A DNA stretch of 64,000 nt from CAYHHI01 sp964356335 (lineage in GTDB: Bacteria > Arandabacterota > Arandabacteria > Arandabacterales > Arandabacteraceae), in assembly GCA_964356335.1 (NCBI GenBank), contig CAYHHI010000001.1, positions 103,043 through 167,042 on the forward strand, read 5' to 3'. The notes beneath the pieces were generated by a model that searched no databases, was not told the DNA's origin, and saw nothing but the letters and a program-made list of their open reading frames with translations. Each line of letters begins with the position of its first letter. The stretch's first letter is position 1. Both the position numbers and the translations under genes were made by a program. Positions 52,242-59,950 of this stretch are shown piece by piece.

Positions 52242-52547
52242 GGCGAGCGCGGGTAATCTCGAGGCCGCATAAGACCCACCTTGAGTTATAAAACAAGCGA
52301 AATCTGTTGAAATTGTAACGGTTGCCTGGTACCATGGATTGAGTTCACTGGCGACAGGAATGCAGTCCTAAGGCCGTTGGCACAGAACCGTATAATCCGT
52401 AGCTGGGCCTCTAACGATGTCGAGGCAGGCATTGCGGCGCGATCAGCACTTGGGCTGTCCGGCTAGATATCGCGGTAGCGAAGCGGCCCTCTTTGGGGCA
52501 TAGCTCCGAGGGGCTCTGGCGCCGTAAGATTGCAGGGAGGAACTAGC
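52242..52547. other. Region between integrase relic and first cassette ORF
   Basis: No gene. GCTGCATAAGA (~52227) and GCCGCATAAGA (~52261) are near-direct repeats. GTTGGCA and CTCTAAC core-like heptamers occur, and an attI site would be expected here, but none satisfies the full spacing I could apply. A GGGAGGA site precedes the GTG at 52548. Confidence 0.3.
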
Positions 52548-53015
52548 GTGAGCACTAATAGCCGGCACTATGAGGATTACGTCAAAGAGCGCGAGCTTCT
52601 TATCCGGTATGAGCAGCAGGCCTACGATAATTATCAGAAGACCATCTTAACCTTGTCTTCAGCCTTTCTGCTGTTCTCTGTCTCGTTCCTCGGAATAATC
52701 AAACGTGATGCAGGAAGCCAGCCTGTGCTCCTGGCCCTGCATTCCGTCGGCCTGTTGGTCTGGGCCTGGATCTCTTTTGCATCGTCGGTTCTCCTGATGC
52801 TCCTGTGCTTCGCGATAGACGCTAAGGCACTGCGCACAGCAGTCGCAGACATCGAGCCGCTTGCCGATGGTAAGGCGCCCGAGAAACGGGCAGGGAAGTG
52901 GAATGTTCTCTGTCACCTCCTGCATACTCTGTGTGGAGTCGCCTTTGCCGTAGGTGTCATTCTGCTCTTGAGTTTCTGTGGGACTAACGTCCGTTTGTTT
53001 TCAGGAGGCAGCTAG
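52548..53015 (+). CDS. Small membrane protein, cassette-borne, unknown function
   Basis: 155 residues from a GTG at 52548 with GGGAGGA upstream. The N-terminus is a charged helix (DYVKERELLIRYEQQAYDNYQ), then hydrophobic segments TILTLSSAFLLFSVSFLGII, VLLALHSVGLLVWAWISFASSVLLMLLCFAI and LLHTLCGVAFAVGVILLLSF, i.e. about four helices. A soluble amphipathic helix ahead of paired membrane spans resembles small effector-like membrane proteins in defence islands, but no family is recognised. A 34-residue ORF follows 1 base after its stop. Confidence 0.65.
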   Translation: MSTNSRHYEDYVKERELLIRYEQQAYDNYQKTILTLSSAFLLFSVSFLGIIKRDAGSQPVLLALHSVGLLVWAWISFASSVLLMLLCFAIDAKALRTAVADIEPLADGKAPEKRAGKWNVLCHLLHTLCGVAFAVGVILLLSFCGTNVRLFSGGS

Positions 53016-53016
53016 C

Positions 53017-53121
53017 ATGGCTAAGTCGAAGAAAACTAGTGGGGGCAGCACCCCCATTCGGAAGAGGTTGGCACCCAGGCCGCTGAAACCACGGCCGAAG
53101 GCTCCGCCGCTGAAGAAGTAG
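53017..53121 (+). CDS. 34-residue basic peptide
   Basis: The ORF starts with ATG after AGGAGG (53004-53009) and ends at TAG 53119-53121. The product is about one third Lys/Arg with many Pro (MAKSKKTSGG ... RPLKPRPKAPPLKK), no Cys, no hydrophobic segment. It abuts the membrane protein gene, so it may be a partner or a chance ORF; the strong ribosome site favours real translation. Confidence 0.45.
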   Translation: MAKSKKTSGGSTPIRKRLAPRPLKPRPKAPPLKK

Positions 53122-53208
53122 CACCAATAGAGGTCCGCAGGTCCGTGATCTTGCCTGGCAGGCCACTCGCCAGGCAGTTCATTGGCCGAACACCTATGAG
53201 GCCTCCCC

Positions 53209-53677
53209 AGGTCAAGGGAAATAATTCTCCATGAAGCCGGGGCGGTGCCGCCGGTTTCGCTTTTTCATCAAGACTTCACTGCCTGACTTAGTTTCTCATC
53301 ATTTGGTGTGGGGAAAAGCTGTCCTACACAAACACCTATCGAGGTTCAGGGTTCCTCGAGAGGAACCTGCGAAGGGCAAGTCACTTCGCGACCTAGAAAC
53401 GCATCGGCTCCCTCGTACCGTCCCAGTCAAGCGGTGGGCTGCACACGTGAGCATGCGCCAGTTAGTGTCGGGTTCGGGTGAGGGGCAGGACAGGCAAGTC
53501 TTGACTATATGATGATGGAGCGGAGCGGCCATCCAATCAAGTGCGAGAGGCTGCCTGAGAGATGCCGAGTACCGCAGGTGTAGTCCGAGCCACAAGCATT
53601 TTGGCACATTGCTGGTACCTGAGTGGCTTCTCATAGATGGCTCCAGTTAGGCGTCTGGCTTGGCCGCTCCCTCCGGA
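53209..53677 (-). ncRNA. Candidate guide-RNA (seekRNA/bridge RNA) region of the IS element
   Basis: Noncoding sequence downstream of the transposase stop, inside the inverted repeats. It contains the perfect 8-bp stem GGTTCCTC/GAGGAACC at ~53353-53370 and other GC-rich folds. IS1111-group elements are known to encode a guide RNA here. The RNA's position and target-binding loops are not resolved from sequence reading. Confidence 0.4.
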
Positions 53678-54721
53678 TCAACTATTAAGAAACTGCTTCA
53701 TATCGAAGGCTCGCTCTCTGGTGAGCATGAAGTAGACTGCCCTGCCCAGTCTGTGGGCAAGGATAGAGAGTGCCTTGCTCTTGCCATACCTGTGTTCCAG
53801 CCTCTGTTTGTATTTCATGCCCTGGGGATTACCCCTGAGGAAGAGTACCGCAGCCTCTGAGAATGCCCACTTAAGGTGCATGTTACCGATCTTCCTGCCT
53901 GAGGTGCCATAGTGCTTGCCGGCAGACTCCTTGGCACAAGCTACCAGCCGGGCATAGGAGACGAAGTCACCCACTGAGGGGAAGCGAGAGATGTCGTGGA
54001 CTTCGTAGAGGATGATAAGGGACAGAACCCTTCCGATGCCGTGTACGGTCTGGAGGAGATAGAGTGCATTGGGGTCATGGTGCCTGGCAGACTTAAGTAT
54101 GTGGAGTTCGATCATCTGGAGCAGTCGGGCGTAGTGATTGATGAGTTCCAGGTCTGCCATGACACTCATGCTGACGTCGGGATCGGAGAACTGCTCGGCC
54201 AGCCCGGTGCGATGACTCTTGTAGGCGATCTTCTTGCCGAATGGTGGGAGATTATACTGGCCGTTGGTGTTCTGGATGTGGGCCAGGAGATCAGCACGTC
54301 GGCGCATCAGGTAGTTGCGTCTGCGCAGTAGGTCCCTGGTGGCTCTCATCTGTGGGGGGTAGACATAGGCTTGGGGTATCATGCCAGCCCTAAGGAGTGC
54401 TGCGATCTTACGAGAGTCGATCCTATCGTTTCTGGCCTTGCCCCCATGTATGGCCTTCATGTATAATGCATGACCGAGGACGAAGGGGATGGATTCCCTT
54501 CCACAGAGGTCTGCGAGCCAGTACCAACTGAACATACACTCAGCACAGACGACGACATCTTCTCGGTATGGCTTGATGGCTTCGAGGAAGGCGTCTGGGT
54601 CTGTGGGCAGGTTGCGGTGTAGTGTGATCTCGCCATGCTGGTCGAGGATGCAGACGTACATGGACTTGACGTGGAGATCGACACCGCAGTAAAACTGATG
54701 CTCTTTGGTATAGAATCTCAT
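53678..54721 (-). CDS. IS110-family transposase (DEDD type)
   Basis: 347 residues. The N-terminal RuvC-like DEDD domain has Asp15 (YCGVDLHVKS), Glu61 (CAEC), Asp99 and Asp102 (RNDRIDSRK). The C-terminal Transposase_20 domain has LLQTVHGIGRVLSLIILYEVHDISRFPSVGDFVSYARL and GTSGRKIGNMHLKWAFSEA. The reading frame is intact, with AGGAGGA before the ATG, so the element may be active. It is transcribed opposite to the cassette ORFs, as described for attC-targeting IS1111 elements. Confidence 0.95.
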   Translation of the reverse strand: MRFYTKEHQFYCGVDLHVKSMYVCILDQHGEITLHRNLPTDPDAFLEAIKPYREDVVVCAECMFSWYWLADLCGRESIPFVLGHALYMKAIHGGKARNDRIDSRKIAALLRAGMIPQAYVYPPQMRATRDLLRRRNYLMRRRADLLAHIQNTNGQYNLPPFGKKIAYKSHRTGLAEQFSDPDVSMSVMADLELINHYARLLQMIELHILKSARHHDPNALYLLQTVHGIGRVLSLIILYEVHDISRFPSVGDFVSYARLVACAKESAGKHYGTSGRKIGNMHLKWAFSEAAVLFLRGNPQGMKYKQRLEHRYGKSKALSILAHRLGRAVYFMLTRERAFDMKQFLNS

Positions 54722-54807
54722 TGAGGTCTCCTCCTTTCAGTGAGATGTGGCCCTCGAGTATATGCTCGAGGGCTCCCTAAGGGGAGGCCTCAATGAGTAT
54801 CCAGTGG

Positions 54808-54895
54808 CTCGAGCGGACGGATGCTGCGGCGTCACGGCTCTTGCGGTGGCAGGACCCGCACTACCTCGCCCCGCCGCTCAGCTACAGCGTTGGCC
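54808..54895 (+). other. attC-like site a (right part; left core at 53184-53191 across the IS)
   Basis: 2L CTCGAGCGG (54808-54816); 2R CCGCTCAG (54874-54881), the complement of 2L minus one base (the unpaired base of attC); a 7-base spacer; 1R GTTGGCC (54889-54895). The 1L core GGCCGAAC lies at 53184-53191, just left of the IS. Without the IS the spacing 1L-6-2L is restored. About 75 bases here are ~80% like attC d at 59.2 kb. Confidence 0.72.
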
Positions 54896-54911
54896 TGGAA
54901 TTGATGGAGAA

Positions 54912-56570
54912 ATGGTACATCAGCACAAACAGCAATCCATTGAGGTCTGCCTAGGCTACTATGACGGCATTGAACATGGGAAGATAGTCAGCCCCTATCA
55001 CACCGGAGATGATTTTCCTGAACTGACCGAGATGCACGAAGCCATACACGCTGAGCTTGCACTCGCAAACACAACTGACGTGCTAACCCGCCACTTCGCA
55101 GCTGTCCTGCGTCTCGGCAAGAATGAACTTCCGCCCGCGATCGTGACAGAGATCGAGCGTCTAATGGACGCGATGCACCAGCACTCGGCATTTGTGCATG
55201 AGGCAATCGCGACATACCTGAGTTGCCACGTGTACCATTCCTTCGCCCCAGGTCTAATCAAGAGAGTGATATCTGAACTGCCGCCGCGCTATGCGTCTGC
55301 GCTTCAAGCTGCGATTCTCGCCTTTGGATCCTTAGAGGAGGCTGCAGATACGCCATTTTCTGAGTACGTGGCCCCCTTAGTGTTTGGCGTAGGAATAGCG
55401 GCAATGAACATCTCCTATGATGATCTTCAACTCGATATAGCCTGTCTCAGTCCCTATGTCACTCGAATTCGCTCGGATCCGCCGAACAAGCGTTTCGCTG
55501 CCTTCCTAGGTAAGCTCGAACCGCCGTCCAGAGATGGCGTGCTAAGAGATCTGATTACTCAAGCAGTTGCTCATCAGTTAGACAAACGATCTAAGGAGAC
55601 TGCATACCGCCCTGACCAGCCGTACTCGGAAATACAGATGCAACTTTTTGCGCGCTTGAGACGGCTGTGCCCGCATATCCAGTTTACATCATGCCGGAAC
55701 GATGCGAGGCTTTGGTCCCAGGCCATCTACTACACCATTCGGCAGCAGGTTGAAGGTCTTGGCATGAACTTCATGGAGCGCTATGTTCTCTTTACACCCA
55801 CGGCCCAGGATCATAGCGTCGAGGCGAAAATGGGAACAACCTTCATAAATCCTGAGCTTCCAGACGAGACCTTCCCGCTTGACGTGTCGCTGACGCGCTA
55901 CAATCACCCTTTCCAGGAGGCTGAGCACCTTCAGGAAGTCGCTTCTGCGGCCCGCACCACGGACTTGCTCCTCCACTTGTTCATACTGCCACTCTCTGAG
56001 GATGAGGTGCCCAAGACGTTCAGATCGGGGAAAGGCACAATCTTCGCAGTTTCTTGCCTTGCCGAAGATCGGAAGACGGGACCTATATCCGAACAGGAGT
56101 CGAAGGCCAACGCCCGCTTTCGGCCCTTTTTCACCTTGATTAGCGTCGAGGATTTCGACTCCCTTGTGCCAGTCCTTCGTGAATGTGATGCCGTAATAAA
56201 AGCTGATGAACGCGCCATAGAGCCTCTACTCCCGCGTTTGCAGCGTTGGAGACTACCGTCATTCGTTCTTTTAAGGGACACAGCCATAACCCACATCATT
56301 GCCATCGCGTCGAAGATGGCCCAGGACCACACCATGGTGTTCGCGGGCTTCAACATCGGAGGTAAGGCCAATGCTTTGGTGTTTTGGGAGAAAGACAGCT
56401 ACATCTACTACTGCACGCCCATTACCCTGAATGCGTGGGCGCTCCTTAAGAACAAGTTCGAAAGCGATGAACACGTTGTTTTCCCAACGGAAAAGGAGGT
56501 CAGAGGAGACGGTTCCATCGACGTTCCATTAGTGTCCCGGGTGTTGCGACTGTGCTTCGGGGCCGGCTGA
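54912..56570 (+). CDS. Cassette-borne protein of unknown function with an N-terminal HExxH motif
   Basis: 552 residues from the ATG at 54912 (GGAG upstream); the frame is open back to 54747 only because it reads through attC a. The motif TEMHEAIHAEL (~residues 39-49) contains HEAIH, a zinc-peptidase-like HExxH; HSAFVHEAIATYL follows ~55 residues later. The C-terminal half is alpha/beta (TTDLLLHLFILPLSEDE, HTMVFAGFNIGGKANALVFWEKDSYIYYCTPITLN). No signal peptide or membrane helix. Metal peptidase activity is a guess from one motif. A single large ORF between two attC sites. Confidence 0.75.
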   Translation: MVHQHKQQSIEVCLGYYDGIEHGKIVSPYHTGDDFPELTEMHEAIHAELALANTTDVLTRHFAAVLRLGKNELPPAIVTEIERLMDAMHQHSAFVHEAIATYLSCHVYHSFAPGLIKRVISELPPRYASALQAAILAFGSLEEAADTPFSEYVAPLVFGVGIAAMNISYDDLQLDIACLSPYVTRIRSDPPNKRFAAFLGKLEPPSRDGVLRDLITQAVAHQLDKRSKETAYRPDQPYSEIQMQLFARLRRLCPHIQFTSCRNDARLWSQAIYYTIRQQVEGLGMNFMERYVLFTPTAQDHSVEAKMGTTFINPELPDETFPLDVSLTRYNHPFQEAEHLQEVASAARTTDLLLHLFILPLSEDEVPKTFRSGKGTIFAVSCLAEDRKTGPISEQESKANARFRPFFTLISVEDFDSLVPVLRECDAVIKADERAIEPLLPRLQRWRLPSFVLLRDTAITHIIAIASKMAQDHTMVFAGFNIGGKANALVFWEKDSYIYYCTPITLNAWALLKNKFESDEHVVFPTEKEVRGDGSIDVPLVSRVLRLCFGAG

Positions 56571-56620
56571 GTCCCAATAGGAGAAGCAGTGCGGCAGGAC
56601 AGAATCAGGAGTCGAGAAAG

Positions 56621-56794
56621 ATGACCTTGGTAGAATTCGTCCAGGACGGCCCTTTTCAGTGTAACGTGTTAGTGGGATGGCCCTATGATTGGGGCCAACA
56701 AATGCGTCAACGCCTGCTTGGTCTTGCCGGCTGCCTTCAGCGTCCGCCAAGACCAAGTGGGTTCCGCACAGCGCTGGGTTCCATGAGAGAATAA
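56621..56794 (+). CDS. Small ORF running into attC site b (57 residues)
   Basis: ATG with AGGAG 9 bases upstream; the product MTLVEFVQDGPFQCNVLVGW continues PYDWGQQMRQRLLGLAGC and then is encoded by the attC itself. Cassette ORFs commonly extend into attC, but the second half may be meaningless. Stop is TAA at 56792-56794. Real status uncertain. Confidence 0.35.
   Translation: MTLVEFVQDGPFQCNVLVGWPYDWGQQMRQRLLGLAGCLQRPPRPSGFRTALGSMRE
56693..56779 (+). other. attC-like site b (degenerate)
   Basis: 1L GGCCAAC (56693-56699), 6 bases, 2L GTCAACGCC. An inner perfect stem CTTGGTCTTG/CAAGACCAAG follows, then GGGTTCC, 7 bases, 1R-like GCTGGGT (56773-56779; one mismatch from GTTGGGT). Order and spacing fit attC, but 2L/2R pair poorly. 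Confidence 0.5.
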
Positions 56795-56797
56795 GCG

Positions 56798-58183
56798 ATG
56801 TCGTCACCAATTGACATGCACAAGTTGCTGGAGTGGGCTTCAGAGCGCTGGGAGAAGCGCAGTACCATAGCGATCGTCATATTCTTCCTTGCTCTTGCGT
56901 TTATCTGGAAGTTCTCCGGGTCAGACATCGCGGAATTGTCGCTGCCGGAAATTCTGTTGACCATCTGCGTTTGCCTGTTGGTCTACGGCTTCTGGCATAT
57001 CGCAGTCAGGCTCCCGAAGTGTCCCCGCAACTACGTTGGGGTGGCTATCGCAATCGCAGCCGAATCGAAGGAAGAACATCGGGTTTTGGCCAGTGACTTT
57101 CTCGCCGCTCTCCGAAACCTTCTCAATCGGGGCGACACCACTCATAGGTTCTGTCTGGTTGAGATTCCTCAACATCATGCTACCAGGATCAACACAATTG
57201 ACGACGCAATCCGGGTCGGCCGGGGCTGCCGCTGCCACTTCATGATCTGGGGAACTGTCAAGCTGCGGACTCTCGCAGGCAAACAGCAGCACATGCTGAA
57301 TTTGGAGGGGATGGTCAGCCATTCGGCAATTCCCCAGCAACTCCAGCGGAGGTTCTCCGAGGAGTTCGGCGAGCTCTTTCCGCGGAACATTCACATCGAT
57401 CGAGAGAACGATGTGATGAGCCTGGAGTTTACATCCGAGTGGATTGATTGTGTTGCACGTTACATTATCGGCATCGCCGCCACGCTGTCCGGGGATATCG
57501 ATTATGCGCAGAGCCTTTTCATTACGGTTCTTCAGAATACGAAGCTCAAGGATTGCCCACTTCCGGCCATCCGGAAGATTCGTCAGAGAACTCCTGTGCG
57601 ACTCGGTGAACTCCATGCCTTTCGTGCCGCGCTCGCGTATCGTAAGTGGCGGGACACTCAGGATCCCGCATTGCTGGGGGAAGTCCGCATGCACCTTACT
57701 GAACTGTCTGCCCTCCATCCTGCCAACTACCGCGGAAGGCTTCTGCGTGCCATCTACCATTTCGTGGCAGAGAGGAACATAGAAGCAGCCGAAGCGGAAG
57801 TCAAGAAGTGCCGAGATATTCGTGATGCCACGTGGCGCTATAGCTACGCCTTTTTGCTGGCCTACAAAGGAGAACTGCGCAAAGCACGGCGGATGTACAA
57901 GAACGCCTTTGCACACGAGTGCGCAGACTCGGTTCCATGCGAAACAGAGGAGTTCATCCTCCGCGTTCTGCAGGAAGAGCCCGACAAGGTTCAGTTGCGT
58001 TTCTGTCTTGGGCTCATAAACTGGCACGCCAAACAAGATAAAACTCAGGCCGTACAAGATTTCACGGCGTTCTTGGCCGCATCTGGCGCAGAAAGATTCC
58101 CCGAAGAGCAACGACTGGCGAGAACGTACATAGGAACGCTTGAAGGTGAGATCCTGAAAGAGGGTCGAACAGAACCCAACTAA
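56798..58183 (+). CDS. Cassette-borne membrane protein with TPR-like C-terminus
   Basis: 461 residues. Two N-terminal helices (STIAIVIFFLALAFIWKF and ILLTICVCLLVYGFWHIAV), a middle alpha/beta domain with YVGVAIAIAAESKEEHRVLASDFLAALRNLL and RCHFMIWGTVKLR (resembling sensor or adenylate-binding folds without named motif), then TPR-like helical repeats (~230-445, e.g. LSGDIDYAQSLFITVLQNTKL, AFLLAYKGELRKARRMYKNAF, GLINWHAKQDKTQAVQDFTAFL). The stop TAA overlaps attC c by 10 bases. Function unknown; the architecture suits a membrane-tethered sensor or effector. Confidence 0.75.
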   Translation: MSSPIDMHKLLEWASERWEKRSTIAIVIFFLALAFIWKFSGSDIAELSLPEILLTICVCLLVYGFWHIAVRLPKCPRNYVGVAIAIAAESKEEHRVLASDFLAALRNLLNRGDTTHRFCLVEIPQHHATRINTIDDAIRVGRGCRCHFMIWGTVKLRTLAGKQQHMLNLEGMVSHSAIPQQLQRRFSEEFGELFPRNIHIDRENDVMSLEFTSEWIDCVARYIIGIAATLSGDIDYAQSLFITVLQNTKLKDCPLPAIRKIRQRTPVRLGELHAFRAALAYRKWRDTQDPALLGEVRMHLTELSALHPANYRGRLLRAIYHFVAERNIEAAEAEVKKCRDIRDATWRYSYAFLLAYKGELRKARRMYKNAFAHECADSVPCETEEFILRVLQEEPDKVQLRFCLGLINWHAKQDKTQAVQDFTAFLAASGAERFPEEQRLARTYIGTLEGEILKEGRTEPN

Positions 58184-58248
58184 GGGATCCTCGGTTACCC
58201 AGCAGGGCGCGGACGCGCCCACTGGTCCCGTGATCCCCACCGTTGGAA
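58174..58248 (+). other. attC-like site c
   Basis: 1L ACCCAAC (58174-58180, perfect RYYYAAC), 6 bases, 2L ATCCTCGG; inner stem with GGGCGC/GCGCCC and ACC/GGT; 2R CCGTGAT (one base shorter than 2L), 7 bases CCCCACC, 1R GTTGGAA (58242-58248). A 75-base site with near-canonical spacing. Confidence 0.72.
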
Positions 58249-58265
58249 CGTACCGTGGAAGCCAC

Positions 58266-59195
58266 ATGACCAATAGTGACAACGTTTCGAGCCATGACCC
58301 GGCTGCCGTTGACGTCTTCCAGGGAACAGCTCCTATTGTCAAGCGTTCCTTCCTCTCCCCTCTGCGGGGTCTGCCCCGCGAGTGGAAGTCTCTCGTGACC
58401 AAGTGCTTTGCCGCCCTCGTCGGCCTCTGGACTATCATTGAGGCAATTTCCTATTTGTTGGCTGCAGACCTGAGGGGCATGCGCGTACTTCTTGTCGCCC
58501 TGTTCCTATCAGCGATCCTTGCCCTCACCCACACGATATACCGCCTCTGGCATGCGGTTCCCATAGCTTTCGAAAACGAGTCTCGCGAAGCTCAACGCCT
58601 GGCTCATCTTCAGCCCCCGCTTTGGCAGTACCGCCTCGCCTATTCATTACTCAAGGTCAAGCTTGCCACAATTGACCCGTACCTTGCTGACTTGCTCGAC
58701 GGGAGAGCATTTGTTGAGCTCACATCGATGCCCAGATTCTCCGAATACATTAGATGGCTTCGGCTTCGCCCCGACAACCTGATACGCATGATGGCTGTCG
58801 CAAAGCAGCTGATTCTTGTTGATCTTCCCAGGGCAATAGTCCCCAGCGACGGACGGGCCCCATCTCCCGAGACGATCCTGAGAGCGGCCGACCGGATTGA
58901 GAGGCTATACAGCGACACGTATCAGTTTGAGCTCGGGGCCCATCGAATAATGCCGCCGACCAAGCTTGCCTCCATCCATCAAATCCAACACACGTGGGTG
59001 CGATCCATTCGTGATGGCGTTCAACAGGTCATGGGCTTCCTCGAGCAATGCACGGACCTTGATCCCAAGAAGAGTCATAGAATCGAATACGAGATCGTCT
59101 TCAAAGACCCTGGAGGTATCGAGGAGTTCAATGGCGAGATTGCCAGGCTAGAGAAGCTTTCCCCCAGCGATATCATAGCTATGGAGCTTGAGTGA
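58266..59195 (+). CDS. Cassette-borne two-helix membrane protein, unknown function
   Basis: 309 residues from the ATG at 58266; an upstream GTG at 58230 lies in attC c. Helices CFAALVGLWTIIEAISYLLAA and GMRVLLVALFLSAILALTHTIYRLW (~60-110) anchor a soluble C-terminal domain of ~200 residues with LLDGRAFVELTSMPRFSEYIRW and HRIEYEIVFKDPGGIEEFN. No family recognised. Size and topology match effector/sensor proteins common in cassettes, but evidence is topological only. Confidence 0.7.
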   Translation: MTNSDNVSSHDPAAVDVFQGTAPIVKRSFLSPLRGLPREWKSLVTKCFAALVGLWTIIEAISYLLAADLRGMRVLLVALFLSAILALTHTIYRLWHAVPIAFENESREAQRLAHLQPPLWQYRLAYSLLKVKLATIDPYLADLLDGRAFVELTSMPRFSEYIRWLRLRPDNLIRMMAVAKQLILVDLPRAIVPSDGRAPSPETILRAADRIERLYSDTYQFELGAHRIMPPTKLASIHQIQHTWVRSIRDGVQQVMGFLEQCTDLDPKKSHRIEYEIVFKDPGGIEEFNGEIARLEKLSPSDIIAMELE

Positions 59196-59221
59196 ACACG
59201 GTGACTTTGAACAAGCGCACG

Positions 59222-59321
59222 CTCCGACAAGCGGTTCGAGCGGACGGAGCATCGGCGTCACGGCTCTTGCAGTGGCAAGCGCCGCGCCGCCTCGCCCCAC
59301 CCCTCAGCCACACCGTCACCG
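59222..59321 (+). other. attC-like site d
   Basis: 1L CTCCGAC (59222-59228), AAGCGG, 2L TTCGAGCGG; 2R CCCCTCAG (59300-59307), CCACACC, 1R GTCACCG (59315-59321). Spacing is exactly 7-6-9 ... 8-7-7. A second 1L-like TTTGAAC-AAGCGC lies just upstream (59206-59218), as though two sites were fused. Nearly the same sequence as site a. Confidence 0.65.
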
Positions 59322-59347
59322 CTATCGCAAGGAAGGGGAAGTAAGCT

Positions 59348-59950
59348 ATGTCACCTGAAGAGCGCCAGAGCATCCTGAAGAAATGGGGACTAACGGAGGC
59401 CGAGTTGACTCAGATAATCAGCGAGAACCCGAGCATGAGGGGGCTCATCTTCGGGTACGTCGCAGAGTTCAAGCTCCGCAAGATGCATCTCTCCGAATTG
59501 CCGTTCCAGAGAGTCGTCAAACCTGATGACCACGACCGCTCGGCCAAGGGCGACCTTGTAGTGACTTACAAAAACCGCGATTTCAGAGTTGAATGTAAGT
59601 CGCTGCAGACCAACAGCATAAGACGTGTTGACGACCGGTATGAAGGCAAATATCAATGCGACGCAAGTGACCGCAGAACCGTCACCCTTCGCGGTGGCCG
59701 GCGCATTCAGACCACATGCCTGCTGGTCGACGAATTCGACATAATCGCGGTCAATCTCTTCGCCTTCGAGGAAGCTTGGCGTTTCGCCTTCGCGCTGAAC
59801 GCGGACCTCCCGCGGAGCCTCTATCGCAAGTATTCCCCTGCTGTCCGCCGTCAGCTTCTCGCAACTCTGATGCCGATCTCGTGGCCTCTGAAACCGCCCT
59901 ATATTGAAAGCCCAGTTCCGCTTCTTGAACGTCTGTTAGCTCATGCATGA
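59348..59950 (+). CDS. Putative type II restriction endonuclease (PD-(D/E)xK)
   Basis: 200 residues with a nuclease core: Glu40 in GYVAEFKLRKM, Asp69 in AKGDLVVTY, and E82-x-K84 in FRVECKSLQ, i.e. E ... D-x(n)-ExK. Adjacent to a convergent DNA methyltransferase gene, which argues for a restriction-modification pair. It lies between attC d and e, so the pair travels as a cassette. The 3' end overlaps the methyltransferase ORF by ~200 bases antisense. Specificity unknown. Confidence 0.75.
   Translation: MSPEERQSILKKWGLTEAELTQIISENPSMRGLIFGYVAEFKLRKMHLSELPFQRVVKPDDHDRSAKGDLVVTYKNRDFRVECKSLQTNSIRRVDDRYEGKYQCDASDRRTVTLRGGRRIQTTCLLVDEFDIIAVNLFAFEEAWRFAFALNADLPRSLYRKYSPAVRRQLLATLMPISWPLKPPYIESPVPLLERLLAHA

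Larger units (their letters stand above)
53193..54802 (-). mobile_element. IS110/IS1111-group insertion sequence inserted in an attC-like site
   Basis: The transposase gene (53678-54721) is flanked by 12-bp subterminal inverted repeats: TGAGGCCTCCCC at 53197-53208 and GGGGAGGCCTCA at 54781-54792. Subterminal repeats of this size plus a long noncoding 3' side (53209-53677, ~470 bases) fit the IS1111 subgroup, whose guide RNA (seekRNA/bridge RNA) lies downstream of the transposase. A 9-bp stem GCCCTCGAG/CTCGAGGGC is at 54750-54773 on the 5' side. The outside flanks join to restore an attC: AACA on the left and AGTGGCTCGAGCGG on the right. Exact ends are estimated to within a few bases. Confidence 0.7.

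Noticed and set aside
52400..52530. Possible attI or additional attC upstream of the first cassette (CTCTAAC at left, GTAAGAT at right)
   Set aside because: Core heptamers are only partly matched and no 2L/2R pair fits the spacing; left as an open region.
53122..53192. TGCCTGGC/GCCAGGCA stem as the full attC of the first cassette
   Set aside because: It is a good stem (likely a terminator) but lacks 1L/1R cores in the right places; only GGCCGAAC at 53184 fits as a 1L.
54747..54911. N-terminal extension of the 552-residue cassette protein
   Set aside because: It would translate the attC site and the IS flank; the ATG at 54912 with its own ribosome site is more reasonable.
56921..58438. 505-residue minus-strand ORF antisense to the 461-residue cassette protein
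   Set aside because: Composition is patchy and no domain is visible. The plus-strand ORF has membrane helices, TPR-like repeats and a stop next to attC c, so the minus frame is a shadow.
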